A DNA stretch of 64,000 nt from Pandoraea anhela (GCF_902459655.1 NZ_CABPSB010000022.1:1-64000), one strand, 5' to 3'. Counted from the first letter of the stretch, positions 1 through 7,430 are shown. Numbers and translations: made by a program. Notes: a model not told the origin generated them from the sequence alone.

Positions 1-381
1 CGTAGCGGTCGTGCCAGCACGCCCTCAAGCGCCTTGGAACATGCGCTGATCGCACGTTTTGGCACCTTGGGGCGAGTCGCCGAGCCATTTCTGCTCAGAA
101 GCGACAATGGCCGGGTCTTCACGAGCCGTCGTTACACGGCGCTGGTACGTAGCTACGGATTGCGCCAGGAGTTCATCACCCCGCATTGCCAGCAGCAAAA
201 CGGCATGGTCGAGCGAGTGATTCGTACGTTGAGGGAGCAATGCGTGCACCGGCATCGCTTCGAGACATTGCAACACGCCAGCCGTGCAATCGCGGACTGG
301 ATTCAGTTCTACACCTATCGACGGCCTCATCAGGCGCCGAAGATGAAGACCCCGGCTGAGGCATTCGCTTTAGCCGCTTAA
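1..381 (+). CDS. IS3-family transposase OrfB, C-terminal part
   Basis: This is the C-terminal half of a DDE transposase (integrase core, rve superfamily). The reading frame is open from base 1 and stops at 379-381, so the start lies upstream of the window; the internal TTG at 34 is not the real start. Visible landmarks are LRSDNGRVFTS, which carries the second catalytic aspartate, and the HCQQQNGMVERVIRTLRE segment, where the E of MVERV is the catalytic glutamate. The tail (YRRPHQAPKMKTPAEAF) is typical of IS3-family OrfB. The reading frame shows no damage in the visible part. The protein would move the surrounding element by a copy-out mechanism. Confidence 0.85.
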   Translation, partial: RSGRASTPSSALEHALIARFGTLGRVAEPFLLRSDNGRVFTSRRYTALVRSYGLRQEFITPHCQQQNGMVERVIRTLREQCVHRHRFETLQHASRAIADWIQFYTYRRPHQAPKMKTPAEAFALAA

Positions 382-409
382 CCTGTGCAGGTTTTGCTAG
401 GTCAATACA
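1..409 (+). mobile_element. Right end of an IS3-family insertion sequence (left end outside window)
   Basis: The window opens inside the transposase gene of an IS. The probable right terminus is at 409: IS3-family elements end in 5'-TG...CA-3', and the DNA from about 382 to 409 ends in CA, so the reverse complement starts TGTATTGACC. Directly after it an alanine-codon repeat gene begins without a start codon, as expected if the IS inserted into that gene. The terminal inverted repeat cannot be confirmed because the left end is not in the window, so the exact boundary is an inference. Confidence 0.6.
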
Positions 410-622
410 GGGGGCGCTGCGGGGGCCGCTGCGATGGACGCTTCGGGGGCCGCTGCGCGGGCCGCTTCGGGGGCCGCTGCGATGGCCGCTGCGTGGGACT
501 CTGTGAGGGCCGCTTCGGGGGCAGCTGCGGGGGACGCCGCATGGGCCGCCATTGAACCCACCGTTAAAACCTTGCAGATCAGCGCGCACGAGTTGTTCGC
601 ACGCATGATCGCCGCGGAGTGA
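410..622 (+). pseudogene. Alanine-rich repeat phage protein, 5' end removed by IS insertion
   Basis: The frame is open from the IS boundary to the stop at 620-622. It encodes a degenerate five-residue-type repeat of the form GAAA / RAAS / GDAAW, built from GCC-GCT-GCG codons, followed by a non-repetitive tail ending in ELFARMIAAE. The first ATG inside (434) lies within the repeats and has no ribosome binding site, so the true start was probably lost when the IS landed. Ala-rich repeat proteins of this kind are common as small unknown genes in early regions of Burkholderiales prophages; their function is unknown. The tail overlaps nothing, and the next gene starts eight bases later. Confidence 0.55.
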
Positions 623-629
623 GGTTGAC

Positions 630-1190
630 ATGAACGCACCCCTACCGCACCCCGCGGCACGACGCCCAGCGAGCTTCAAGCCGGTCATCCCAAGCCCGCA
701 GTCTCCCGAATTCGCCGCGCTGGTCGATGAGCGTGTGTCGCTGATCGAGCGCGCGTGCCTCGTCGCTGACGTTGTCGAAGTGCTTGGCGCCCTTCCCGAT
801 CCGGCCGACATGACGGTGATCTGCTCGGCTTACCGCGCGGGTTGTCCTGACATCGCGCTTGGCCCGGTTTTGCCTCGCATTCTCGACCGCGAATGGAGGC
901 AGCTTGCGGACAGCGAGATCACGGCCGAGCTGAACAAGCGCGCATCCGGCCTTGTCGCCGACGACTGGATTCCTGGGTATGTGACGGCCCGCGAGATCGC
1001 TATCGCGCAGATGGAGGTGAAGCATGAAGGTATGTCGCGCCGCGACTACTTTGCAGCTCAAGCACTCATCGGCTGGATGGCTTCGTCGGAGCCGCATCGA
1101 GACCTCACACGCAAAGCCGACGAAATGGCGAGGGCTTGCTTTCTGATAGCTGACGCGATGCTTGAGGCCAGCGAGGAGGCTGACGCATGA
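630..1190 (+). CDS. Unknown prophage protein (186 aa)
   Basis: The ATG at 630 follows GAGGTTGAC, a good ribosome binding site, eight bases after the preceding stop. The product is mostly helical and soluble, with no signal peptide or membrane segment. I do not recognise a domain. The N-terminus (about 25 residues) is Pro/Arg-rich and probably disordered. It sits first in a run of plus-strand early genes and its stop overlaps the start of the next gene (ATGA type), so it is almost certainly co-transcribed with the recombination genes downstream. Confidence 0.7.
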   Translation: MNAPLPHPAARRPASFKPVIPSPQSPEFAALVDERVSLIERACLVADVVEVLGALPDPADMTVICSAYRAGCPDIALGPVLPRILDREWRQLADSEITAELNKRASGLVADDWIPGYVTAREIAIAQMEVKHEGMSRRDYFAAQALIGWMASSEPHRDLTRKADEMARACFLIADAMLEASEEADA

Positions 1191-1348
1191 ACTTCTTCCG
1201 CTACCTCGACCGATTCGCGGACCGTCGCCCGAAGACTGCGGGCACGCTCGCCGCAATCCTGCTCATCGTGCTGTATGGCGTGGTCGGCACCAATGACCTC
1301 GAAGACGCCATGCGCGCCGCGCAGCCCGTAGTTTTTCGGAGCGTCTGA
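1187..1348 (+). CDS. Small single-pass membrane protein, prophage
   Basis: A 53-residue frame starts at the ATG at 1187, overlapping the previous stop by four bases, and ends at 1346-1348, two bases before the next start. Residues 1-17 are basic and aromatic (NFFRYLDRFADRRPK), residues about 20-34 are a hydrophobic stretch (LAAILLIVLYGVVG), and the C-terminus is short and charged. This fits a small inner-membrane protein with an N-in orientation. The tight packing between two real genes and the ATGA overlap are the main support. The function is unknown. Confidence 0.6.
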   Translation: MNFFRYLDRFADRRPKTAGTLAAILLIVLYGVVGTNDLEDAMRAAQPVVFRSV

Positions 1349-1350
1349 CC

Positions 1351-2244
1351 ATGAATGCACCCCTGATCGCGGTCCCGGACCGTACGAAGTTCATCGGCGG
1401 TAGCGATGTCGCAGCCATTCTCGGCGTCAGCCCGTGGCGCAATGTCGTCGATCTCTGGATGGACAAGATCACGCCCCGCCGCGAGGACGGTCACAACGCG
1501 GCTGCCAAGCGTCGCGGTTCGCGCTTGGAACCGTACATCCTCGACATGATCCGCGAGGAGCACGGCCTGAATATCGTGGCTGCCAACGAACGCTACATCG
1601 ATGCCGAATTGCCGTTCCTCGCGGCGGAGATCGATGCGGAATACGCTGACGGTGAAGCACGCGAAAACATCGAGATCAAGACCGTTCACCCGTTCAAGTC
1701 GAAGGAATGGGGCGAGCACGAGACTGATGAATTGCCGCTGCACTACGTTGCCCAGGTGCAGCACGGCCTCGGCGTGACAGGCCGCAATACCTGCCGCGTC
1801 TTCGCACTGATCGGTGACGACCTGAAGCCGTATGTCGTGCAGCGCGACGACGAACTGATCCGCGTGATGCGCGAACGGTCCGCTGAGTTCTGGACGAAGT
1901 ACGTCGTCCCCAAGGTTCAGCCGCCCATCGATTACGAGGCGAAGAACGTCCTCGACACCATCAAACGCCTCTATCCGGGTAGCGACGGCACCGTGATCGA
2001 CGCCACGGCCATGCATGAGCACTGGCGCGCTGTATTCGAGACGGCCAAGCGCATGCAGGCCCATTACGAGGCGTTGCAGGACGGCGCACGCGCACACCTG
2101 CTCGCAGAGATGGGCAAAGCCGCAGCCATTCGATTCGACGACGGTCAGGCGTTCATCCGCAAGGAGATCAGCAAGAAGGCCTACAGCGTCGAATATCCCG
2201 CCTCGAAGTACATCGATTTCCGTCTCGGCAAATTCAAGGAGTAA
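1351..2244 (+). CDS. YqaJ/lambda-exonuclease-like viral recombinase nuclease
   Basis: This is a 297-residue PD-(D/E)XK nuclease of the YqaJ viral recombinase family. Such enzymes resect double-stranded DNA ends from 5' to 3' to leave single strands for an annealase. The N-terminal family motif GGSDVAAILGVSPW is at residues 16-29 and RRGSRLEP at 54-61. The catalytic centre is readable as D95, E108 and K110 (the EID and IEIK motifs), matching the D-E-K triad of lambda exonuclease. The gene directly precedes recT (six bases between them), so the two form a Red-type pair. Length is normal for the family, and the ATG start follows the previous stop by two bases. Confidence 0.93.
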   Translation: MNAPLIAVPDRTKFIGGSDVAAILGVSPWRNVVDLWMDKITPRREDGHNAAAKRRGSRLEPYILDMIREEHGLNIVAANERYIDAELPFLAAEIDAEYADGEARENIEIKTVHPFKSKEWGEHETDELPLHYVAQVQHGLGVTGRNTCRVFALIGDDLKPYVVQRDDELIRVMRERSAEFWTKYVVPKVQPPIDYEAKNVLDTIKRLYPGSDGTVIDATAMHEHWRAVFETAKRMQAHYEALQDGARAHLLAEMGKAAAIRFDDGQAFIRKEISKKAYSVEYPASKYIDFRLGKFKE

Positions 2245-2250
2245 GCCAGT

Positions 2251-3267
2251 ATGAGTACCAACGCACTCAAGGCAAAGGTCACCGGCACCGCCGTGGCCGA
2301 AGAGAAGAAAAATCCGGTCGACAAGGTTGCGACGATGCTCGCCAGCCCTAGCATGCAGGCGCAGATCAAGGCCGCGCTGCCGCGCCACATGACCCCTGAA
2401 CGCCTCGCACGCATCGTCACCACTGAGATTCGCAAGGTGCCGAAGCTGGCCGAGTGCACGCCGGTGTCGTTTTTCGGCGCCGTGATCCAGTGTGCACAGT
2501 TGGGGCTCGAGCCGGGTAACGCGCTTGGCCACGCCTACATCCTGCCGTACGACCGCAACGTCAAGGATGGCAACGGATGGACAAAGGTCAAGGAGGCGCA
2601 GCTGATCATCGGATACCGCGGCATGATCGACCTCGCCCGCCGGTCGGGGCAAATCGTCAGCATCGACGCGCGTGCCGTGTACGAGGGTGACAAATTCGAC
2701 TGTCGACTCGGGCTGGATGCTCACATCGAACACGTCCCGGACTGGAACAACCCGAACCGCGCCAACGCCGCGAAGCTGACGTTCGTCTACGCCGTGGCGA
2801 AGCTCAAGGATGGTGGCATCCAGTTCGACGTGATGAGCCGCGCCGAGGTCGAAGGCATCCGCGCGCGCAGCAAGGCTAAGGACAAAGGCCCGTGGGTCGA
2901 CGACTTCGCTGCGATGGCGCTCAAGACTGTCGTGCGGCGCCTGTTCAAGTTCCTGCCTGTGAGCATCGAATTGCAGACGGCAGTGTCGCTCGACGAGCGC
3001 GCCGAGATCGGTCTGCCGCAAGACAACGGGGCGGTGATCGATGGCCAATTCTCCGTGGTCGACGAGGAATACACCGATGAACAGGGCACGCAGGACGCGC
3101 CGCAACTCGAAGGCCCGAGCATCGCGAATCTCATGAGCCAAGTGCAGGCAGCCAACACCGGCGACGAGCTAGACATGATCCTCGACAGCGGCCGCGATCT
3201 CAACGCGGAAGATAACCAAGCGCTGCGTGAAGCCATCGGCGAACGTCGCGACGCCATCAGCCAGTAA
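2251..3267 (+). CDS. recT: RecT-family single-strand annealing protein
   Basis: This 338-residue protein belongs to the RecT family, which binds single-stranded DNA and anneals complementary strands in phage recombination. Family landmarks are visible: CAQLGLEPGNALGHAYILPY at residues 81-100 and KEAQLIIGYRGMIDLARRSG at about 114-133, followed by the conserved basic/aromatic stretch ending near VVRRLFKFLPVS. The last 70 residues are acidic and probably disordered, a tail that often recruits partners. It follows the YqaJ-type nuclease gene, its usual partner, in the same transcript. The start ATG at 2251 is preceded by AAGGAGTAAGCC, a strong ribosome binding site overlapping the nuclease stop. 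Confidence 0.94.
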   Translation: MSTNALKAKVTGTAVAEEKKNPVDKVATMLASPSMQAQIKAALPRHMTPERLARIVTTEIRKVPKLAECTPVSFFGAVIQCAQLGLEPGNALGHAYILPYDRNVKDGNGWTKVKEAQLIIGYRGMIDLARRSGQIVSIDARAVYEGDKFDCRLGLDAHIEHVPDWNNPNRANAAKLTFVYAVAKLKDGGIQFDVMSRAEVEGIRARSKAKDKGPWVDDFAAMALKTVVRRLFKFLPVSIELQTAVSLDERAEIGLPQDNGAVIDGQFSVVDEEYTDEQGTQDAPQLEGPSIANLMSQVQAANTGDELDMILDSGRDLNAEDNQALREAIGERRDAISQ

Positions 3268-3293
3268 CCCGCCACCTCCCGGAGATACCCACC

Positions 3294-3800
3294 ATGTTCG
3301 AACTCGAAGCCCAACAAGCCAAGCTCACCAGCGTCAACCCGCGCGCCGAACTCCACGGCGAAGACAAGAAGCCGGCCGTCGATCTGAAGTTCGAAGTCGC
3401 GGCCGATAACGGCGTGCTGGCGAACTTCGGCGCGGATCTGCGAAGCATGCTCTACACGCTGCCGGACGCGCAGGACGATCTGATCGACAAGGACCGCCTG
3501 TCGAAGCTCAAATATCCGAAGATGTCGCCCTTCAAGTGGGAATTGGAAGGCGTCGGCTACACAGCCGAGATCGACTATGGCCTCGGCGGCGACAGCAACA
3601 TCCTGCTCGACGATCTCAAGGTCGACGGCTTCCGCATTCAGCCAATGGAGGGAGGCACGGTGATCGTGTCCTTCCGCTGCATCGCGCATCCGGAAAAAGA
3701 CGATATGGGCAAGCTGTGCGGCCTGATTCAGCGCGATGTCGAACTGACGCTGACCGCTCCGCCGCCGACCAGCGTCCACGACTTGCTCAAGGATGCCTGA
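3294..3800 (+). CDS. Conserved-looking unknown protein downstream of recT (168 aa)
   Basis: The ATG at 3294 follows CCGGAGATACCCACC. The product has no signal peptide or transmembrane segment and looks like a compact beta-rich protein of alternating hydrophobic strands, with a low-complexity end (TAPPPTSVHDLLKDA). No catalytic motif is evident. Its place right after the exonuclease/RecT pair, where many phages keep an ssDNA-binding protein or nuclease modulator, suggests a recombination accessory role, but that is inference from position only. Confidence 0.65.
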   Translation: MFELEAQQAKLTSVNPRAELHGEDKKPAVDLKFEVAADNGVLANFGADLRSMLYTLPDAQDDLIDKDRLSKLKYPKMSPFKWELEGVGYTAEIDYGLGGDSNILLDDLKVDGFRIQPMEGGTVIVSFRCIAHPEKDDMGKLCGLIQRDVELTLTAPPPTSVHDLLKDA

Positions 3801-3801
3801 C

Positions 3802-3999
3802 ATGCGCACCCCATCCACCACTGAAATGGTGAAGGCGCTGGAGGCGATCTCCGGCGACCTGACCGACGACGAGCGCGCGACCCTCGCGCCGATGGCCGAA
3901 GCCATGCACTCCGGCGTCGTCACCCAACTCACCGGCGAGCAAGTTGAAGCGCTCGACGACATGTATGCCGCGTACTTCGGGAGCATCGCAAATGTCTGA
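3802..3999 (+). CDS. Small acidic unknown protein (65 aa)
   Basis: I chose the ATG at 3802 because AAGGA lies eight bases upstream, whereas the in-frame ATG at 3793 overlaps that site. The product is short, acidic and helical (TEMVKALEAISGDLTDDERATL), with no known motif. The gene begins one base after the stop of its predecessor and its stop lies inside the start region of the next gene (start at 3992). Confidence 0.55.
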   Translation: MRTPSTTEMVKALEAISGDLTDDERATLAPMAEAMHSGVVTQLTGEQVEALDDMYAAYFGSIANV

Positions 4000-5431
4000 A
4001 CTCAAGACCGTGACGTTTGATGCGAGCCAGTGGCAGATCGTGCCGAAGACCATCACCAAAGCGATGATCGAGAACGTCGCCGCTTTCGGGAAAAGCGACG
4101 GCATCGACGGTTACAACCTTCAGCGCGGCGCTGAATTCGCGAATAGCTGGAAAGACGCTCTCGCCGCTGCCCCCACGCCAGCCGCACAGGATAAAGGGCA
4201 CTGCATGTGTCCTGCTTGTCGTGATGGCGTCATTCATGCCAGCGATTGCGCGGTACACAACGCCCCGGCGCTGCCGACTGGCACGTGTGACTGCGGAGCG
4301 GCGCCAGCCGCACAGAGCGCAGGGCAAGAGGCGGTGGCGTGGCAAGTCAAGTGGCCGAACGACAACTATGAAGTTTTCGTAGACGAGGACGAAGCACTTA
4401 ACGCCGCCACGATACACCGCGCCGTACCAATCCCGCTCTACCGGAACGCCGCGCCCGTGAATGTCTCTGAGCAGAGCGCAGGGCAAGAGGCTGTAGGCGT
4501 GGCAGGCACGATGCCGGGTACGGAAGGTTTCACTATGGTCTGCTTCGAAGCGGCCAAGTTTCCAGTTGGCACGCGGCTCTACGCCGCGCCCGTGAATGGC
4601 GGCGAGCGCCCGAAGTCTGCACCGCTGTTCATGACTGGCTGGCAGCTTCTGGAAGCGCTGGATCTCGTCGCACCTGACCGCGACACCGACCGAGACCAGC
4701 TTGACTGCGAAATCGCATTACAGATGGGCGACGCGACAGGCCACAGCGGCGCCGGGCTGTACGCATGGGAAGCCAGCGAACCGGAAGAAGGTTCGTCATT
4801 CCTCGCGGGCGAGCGCACCGTAGGAAAGCCATCCGATTGCAGCGGCGAGCCAGAATGCTGCCCTCAGAACGAGGGTTACGGATGCCACTGTGGCACGCGC
4901 AATAGCGATGTGCAGCGCGGCGCAGATGCCTCGCCTACAGACTACGCCGCGCTTGAGCGCGAGCACTTCGGCGATCCTGACAAGCGCACTGGCATCTACG
5001 CCGAGCGCGCCGCAGATGCGCATCAGGTGGGCGGGGATATGCTTGAAGCGCTTGAATCGGTCTTGCGTGATGAAGGATTCAATGATGACACGATCGGTGA
5101 AGCTGATAAGGCTGCAATTTGCCGCGTGATACTTGAACAAGCCGCCCTCTCGTCTCCCCCGAAGGTGGGCGGGGATGAGAGGGAGGCGTTCAAGCGCGAG
5201 GAACGCTACATCGTAATCAAGCGCAAAAACCTGTCCGGCACGAAGGAGAAAATTTTGCGCGACCTTCTGCACGACAACCGCATCCCGACAGTGGAGTGCG
5301 TTGTCGTCGAAAGCGACTGGCCTGAATACGGATCCGTTTGGGCAATGATCGAAGCCCGCATGACCGGCCGCGCCGCGCTGTCGGCGGATGGCGGGGATCG
5401 CAAGGATGCGGGAGATAAAAATGCCAACTAA
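3992..5431 (+). CDS. Mosaic-repeat phage protein of unknown function (479 aa)
   Basis: The ATG at 3992 overlaps the previous stop by eight bases; an upstream ATG at 3944 would overlap far more and is less likely. The first 55 residues form an ordinary domain (MSELKTVTFDASQWQIVPKT...). After it come repeated modules starting SAGQEAV and ending AAPVN (roughly residues 105-155 and 165-200), then a cysteine-rich part with CDCG, CMCP, CCPQ and CHCG pairs that could bind zinc, then a C-terminal part with two PPKVGGDER/GGDRKD-like linkers. Such cut-and-paste modules are typical of variable accessory proteins in Burkholderiales phages. The function is unknown. The frame is intact for its whole length. 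Confidence 0.6.
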   Translation: MSELKTVTFDASQWQIVPKTITKAMIENVAAFGKSDGIDGYNLQRGAEFANSWKDALAAAPTPAAQDKGHCMCPACRDGVIHASDCAVHNAPALPTGTCDCGAAPAAQSAGQEAVAWQVKWPNDNYEVFVDEDEALNAATIHRAVPIPLYRNAAPVNVSEQSAGQEAVGVAGTMPGTEGFTMVCFEAAKFPVGTRLYAAPVNGGERPKSAPLFMTGWQLLEALDLVAPDRDTDRDQLDCEIALQMGDATGHSGAGLYAWEASEPEEGSSFLAGERTVGKPSDCSGEPECCPQNEGYGCHCGTRNSDVQRGADASPTDYAALEREHFGDPDKRTGIYAERAADAHQVGGDMLEALESVLRDEGFNDDTIGEADKAAICRVILEQAALSSPPKVGGDEREAFKREERYIVIKRKNLSGTKEKILRDLLHDNRIPTVECVVVESDWPEYGSVWAMIEARMTGRAALSADGGDRKDAGDKNAN

Positions 5432-5795
5432 GCCAATGGACCAGAAAGTGAGAATTACCCGAAAGGTCCAAATTGATCAGATCTCAGGTTGTTGGAACTG
5501 GATCGGAACAAAAGACCGTGTGGGTTATGGGCGAATCAAAATATCTCTCGGATCGCGCGCCTTCTTTCGCTTCTCTTCGGCACATCGATATGCCTACGAA
5601 TTGTGGATCGGCAGAATTCCCGAAGGCATGAACGTACTGCATCGTTGTGATAACAGGGCATGTTGTAACCCGGCCCATCTATTCATTGGAACACAACGGG
5701 ACAACATGCTGGATATGCATGCAAAAGGACGAGGCCCACGAGGATACTCCCGGAATATCCGAGCCTCGCAGGCAGCGGAGGAGCGGAAATCGTGA
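5421..5795 (+). CDS. HNH endonuclease (HNH_3 type)
   Basis: This 124-residue protein opens with the GCWNWIGTKDRVGYGRI strand motif (residues 23-39) common in phage HNH nucleases. The metal and catalytic core is at 74-90, LHRCDNRACCNPAHLFIGT, with H74, C76, C81-C82, N83 and H86. Such enzymes nick or cut DNA; they occur as free-standing homing nucleases or as phage replication and packaging accessories. The ATG at 5421 has GGGAGAT upstream and overlaps the preceding stop by 11 bases; an earlier in-frame ATG at 5388 lacks such a site. Its base composition looks lower in G+C than its neighbours, which would fit recent gain as a mobile nuclease gene. Confidence 0.85.
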   Translation: MPTKPMDQKVRITRKVQIDQISGCWNWIGTKDRVGYGRIKISLGSRAFFRFSSAHRYAYELWIGRIPEGMNVLHRCDNRACCNPAHLFIGTQRDNMLDMHAKGRGPRGYSRNIRASQAAEERKS

Positions 5796-6205
5796 GAACG
5801 CTCACCATTCCCGTGAAGGGCATTTACTTCGACCAGATCAAGGCCGGGACGAAGTCCTTCGAGTATCGCTTGCGCACGGGCTATTGGGTGAAGCGTCTCG
5901 TCGGGCAACAGTACGACCGTGTGGTCCTAACGCGCGGCTATCCGAAGGCCAATGACTTGGCGCGACGTATCGAACTGCCGTGGCGTGGCTACATCGAGAA
6001 GACCATCAAGCACCCTCATTTTGGGTCTGAGCCTGTGCCCGTCTTCGCCATTCGTGTGTCAGTCGTGAACAAGGGCTACTGCGTCGTCTGTGGGCATCCC
6101 CGCGAGCGGGCCGTCCATCTGCCGCCGCTAGGTTCCCCAGAAGGATCACCGGCCTGGGGCCATGAGTTCGTCGACCAAGACACCCTGAACGAGATCCAAT
6201 CATGA
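5792..6205 (+). CDS. ASCH-domain protein
   Basis: A 137-residue protein begins at a GTG whose last bases overlap the HNH stop (GTGA). The N-terminal 90 residues match the ASCH/PUA-like fold: TIPVKGIYFDQIKAGTKSFEYRL is the typical opening strand-helix with GxK and E-x-R, followed by the ARRIELPWRGY region. ASCH domains bind RNA or modified nucleobases, and small phage versions are common but mostly uncharacterised. The last 45 residues contain CVVCGHPRERAVH, a possible half zinc site. The gene is translationally coupled to its neighbours on both sides. Confidence 0.7.
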   Translation: MRTLTIPVKGIYFDQIKAGTKSFEYRLRTGYWVKRLVGQQYDRVVLTRGYPKANDLARRIELPWRGYIEKTIKHPHFGSEPVPVFAIRVSVVNKGYCVVCGHPRERAVHLPPLGSPEGSPAWGHEFVDQDTLNEIQS

Positions 6206-6450
6206 AACTCATCATGACAGAAGCCGAGGCAATCGCTGCCGGGTTCACGCACGCGGGCACGCTCTACAGCGTCCCGGTATGGGTGGATATGCGTTGCGAG
6301 TCGTGCCCGAACATACATCCGAAATACCGCATCTCTGAGCCGTGGATATGGCTATGTGAACTCATGGCGATTCCCGTGAGCATGTGCATGTCGGAATCGT
6401 ATTTCCGCATCACGCTCAAGCGCCGTATCGGCATCGAGGACCGCTCATGA
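6202..6450 (+). CDS. Small unknown prophage protein (82 aa)
   Basis: The ATG at 6202 overlaps the preceding TGA (ATGA). The product has five cysteines, including a CESC pair, and an aromatic middle section (SEPWIWLCELM). There is no recognised domain. Overlapping starts and stops on both sides and the absence of frame damage support it as a real gene. Confidence 0.5.
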   Translation: MKLIMTEAEAIAAGFTHAGTLYSVPVWVDMRCESCPNIHPKYRISEPWIWLCELMAIPVSMCMSESYFRITLKRRIGIEDRS

Positions 6451-6767
6451 GACAGAACGAGATCATTCTGGGCGACTGCCGAGTAGTGTGCGCGGCCTGC
6501 CGCTTTAGCAGTAACCCGCCCATGATTATTCTGGGCGCACGCCATTGGGATCCACGTATGCATGAGACGTTCGAGGCGCTTCAGCAACTCGTGTCGGCAT
6601 CGATTATCGATCATGGGCGTTGGGAACAAGGCTTCATCGACCAGTTTGGCAAGTTCCTAAGCCGCACCGAAGCCTGGAAGGTTGCCGAGGCCGCAGGCCA
6701 GATCATCCGACGCTGCGGTGGCGACGAAGCCGACGGCGGCACGCTCTACAGCGAGAACCTTTACTGA
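6447..6767 (+). CDS. Small unknown prophage protein (106 aa)
   Basis: I place the start at the ATG at 6447, which overlaps the preceding stop (ATGA); an upstream ATG at 6384 would overlap 67 bases. The N-terminus includes a CRVVCAACRFSS cysteine cluster; the C-terminal half is an amphipathic helix region (EAWKVAEAAGQIIRRCGGDEADGG) and ends in TLYSENLY. The ending resembles small phage proteins that act on hyper-variable early functions, but I do not recognise the family. Confidence 0.5.
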   Translation: MRQNEIILGDCRVVCAACRFSSNPPMIILGARHWDPRMHETFEALQQLVSASIIDHGRWEQGFIDQFGKFLSRTEAWKVAEAAGQIIRRCGGDEADGGTLYSENLY

Positions 6768-6777
6768 CGTGAGCAGC

Positions 6778-6855
6778 ATGACCACCCACCCGGCCACGGC
6801 CGAAGCACTGAAAGAGATTCTGCGGGTCACCGCGAAGAAATGGAGGTTGATATGA
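6778..6855 (+). CDS. Very short possible ORF (25 aa)
   Basis: The frame ATG 6778 to TGA 6853-6855 fills the gap between two genes and its stop overlaps the next start (ATGA at 6852). An in-frame GTG at 6769 would add three residues. The peptide is basic and helical (EALKEILRVTAKKW). It may simply be a leader that couples translation of the following gene. Support is only the packing, so confidence is low. Confidence 0.3.
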   Translation: MTTHPATAEALKEILRVTAKKWRLI

Positions 6856-7082
6856 GCCTTAGCGAATACGACAAGAAGATATTGGGAATTCTTGATGCGC
6901 GCGGAGCATATACCACAGCAGATGTGGCGAAGCGCGTCGAGCCACAATTCGGACACAATCGACGCACCCATTCAGGAGCGGTGCGTTCATGGCTGCTCAA
7001 TCTTGAGCGCCAAGGTCTTGTCAGAAGGCTTGACGATCAGAAACCTGTTTGCTGGCTGAAAGTCGATCAAGCGGCGCAATAG
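6852..7082 (+). CDS. Small winged-helix DNA-binding protein
   Basis: Start at 6852 is preceded by GGAGG at 6842-6846; a second ATG at 6840 lies ahead of that site and is rejected. The 76-residue product reads as a compact winged helix: helix 1 (SEYDKKILGILDAR), helix 2 (TTADVAKRVEP), a recognition helix (HSGAVRSWLLNLERQGLV) and a wing (RRLDDQKPVCWLKV). Proteins of this shape next to integrase genes are usually transcriptional regulators or excision control factors. The target is unknown. Confidence 0.65.
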   Translation: MSLSEYDKKILGILDARGAYTTADVAKRVEPQFGHNRRTHSGAVRSWLLNLERQGLVRRLDDQKPVCWLKVDQAAQ

Positions 7083-7100
7083 AGATTTGGGAGTTGAACG

Positions 7101-7430
7101 ATGGGAGCGATAAGCCTGCGTGAAGCCGCCGCACTGCTCGGCGTTTCCTACGGCACCGCATACGCGCACCGAATTGAACTCGGCTTTTTCCGAGTCGGCG
7201 CCGCGTGGCGGATATGGCCCGAGCAACTGAAAAACATCCCGGCGTACAATGGCAACCGACCGGCGCCGGCGGAGAAGGAGAAACTATGCCCATCCGTAAG
7301 CGCGGAGACGTCTATTGGATTGACATCCGCTTACCAGGCGGAGAAAGACTTAGACGTTCTGCTGGCACGAGCGACCGAAAGGAAGCTCAGGAATACCACG
7401 ACAAGGTCAAAGCCGAAGCGTGGCGAGTAA
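7101..7430 (+). CDS. Excisionase-like helix-turn-helix protein overlapping int
   Basis: The N-terminal 50 residues carry a MerR/AlpA-type helix-turn-helix, SLREAAALLGVSYGTAYAHR, followed by a wing-like AAWRIWPEQL, as in directionality factors and pyocin-type activators. The ATG follows TTGGGAGTTGAACG. The rest, about 60 residues, is Lys/Arg- and Ala-rich and is read from DNA that also encodes the first 48 residues of the integrase in another frame (7286-7430). The conserved HTH supports the start; the C-terminal end could be an artefact of the overlap. A role in excision is inferred from the position just before int. Confidence 0.65.
   Translation: MGAISLREAAALLGVSYGTAYAHRIELGFFRVGAAWRIWPEQLKNIPAYNGNRPAPAEKEKLCPSVSAETSIGLTSAYQAEKDLDVLLARATERKLRNTTTRSKPKRGE

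Noticed and set aside
1201-3141. Long minus-strand frame of 646 codons over exonuclease and recT
   Set aside because: It is the antisense shadow of two well-supported genes with clear catalytic motifs; its translation is rich in His/Arg/Asp without any domain.
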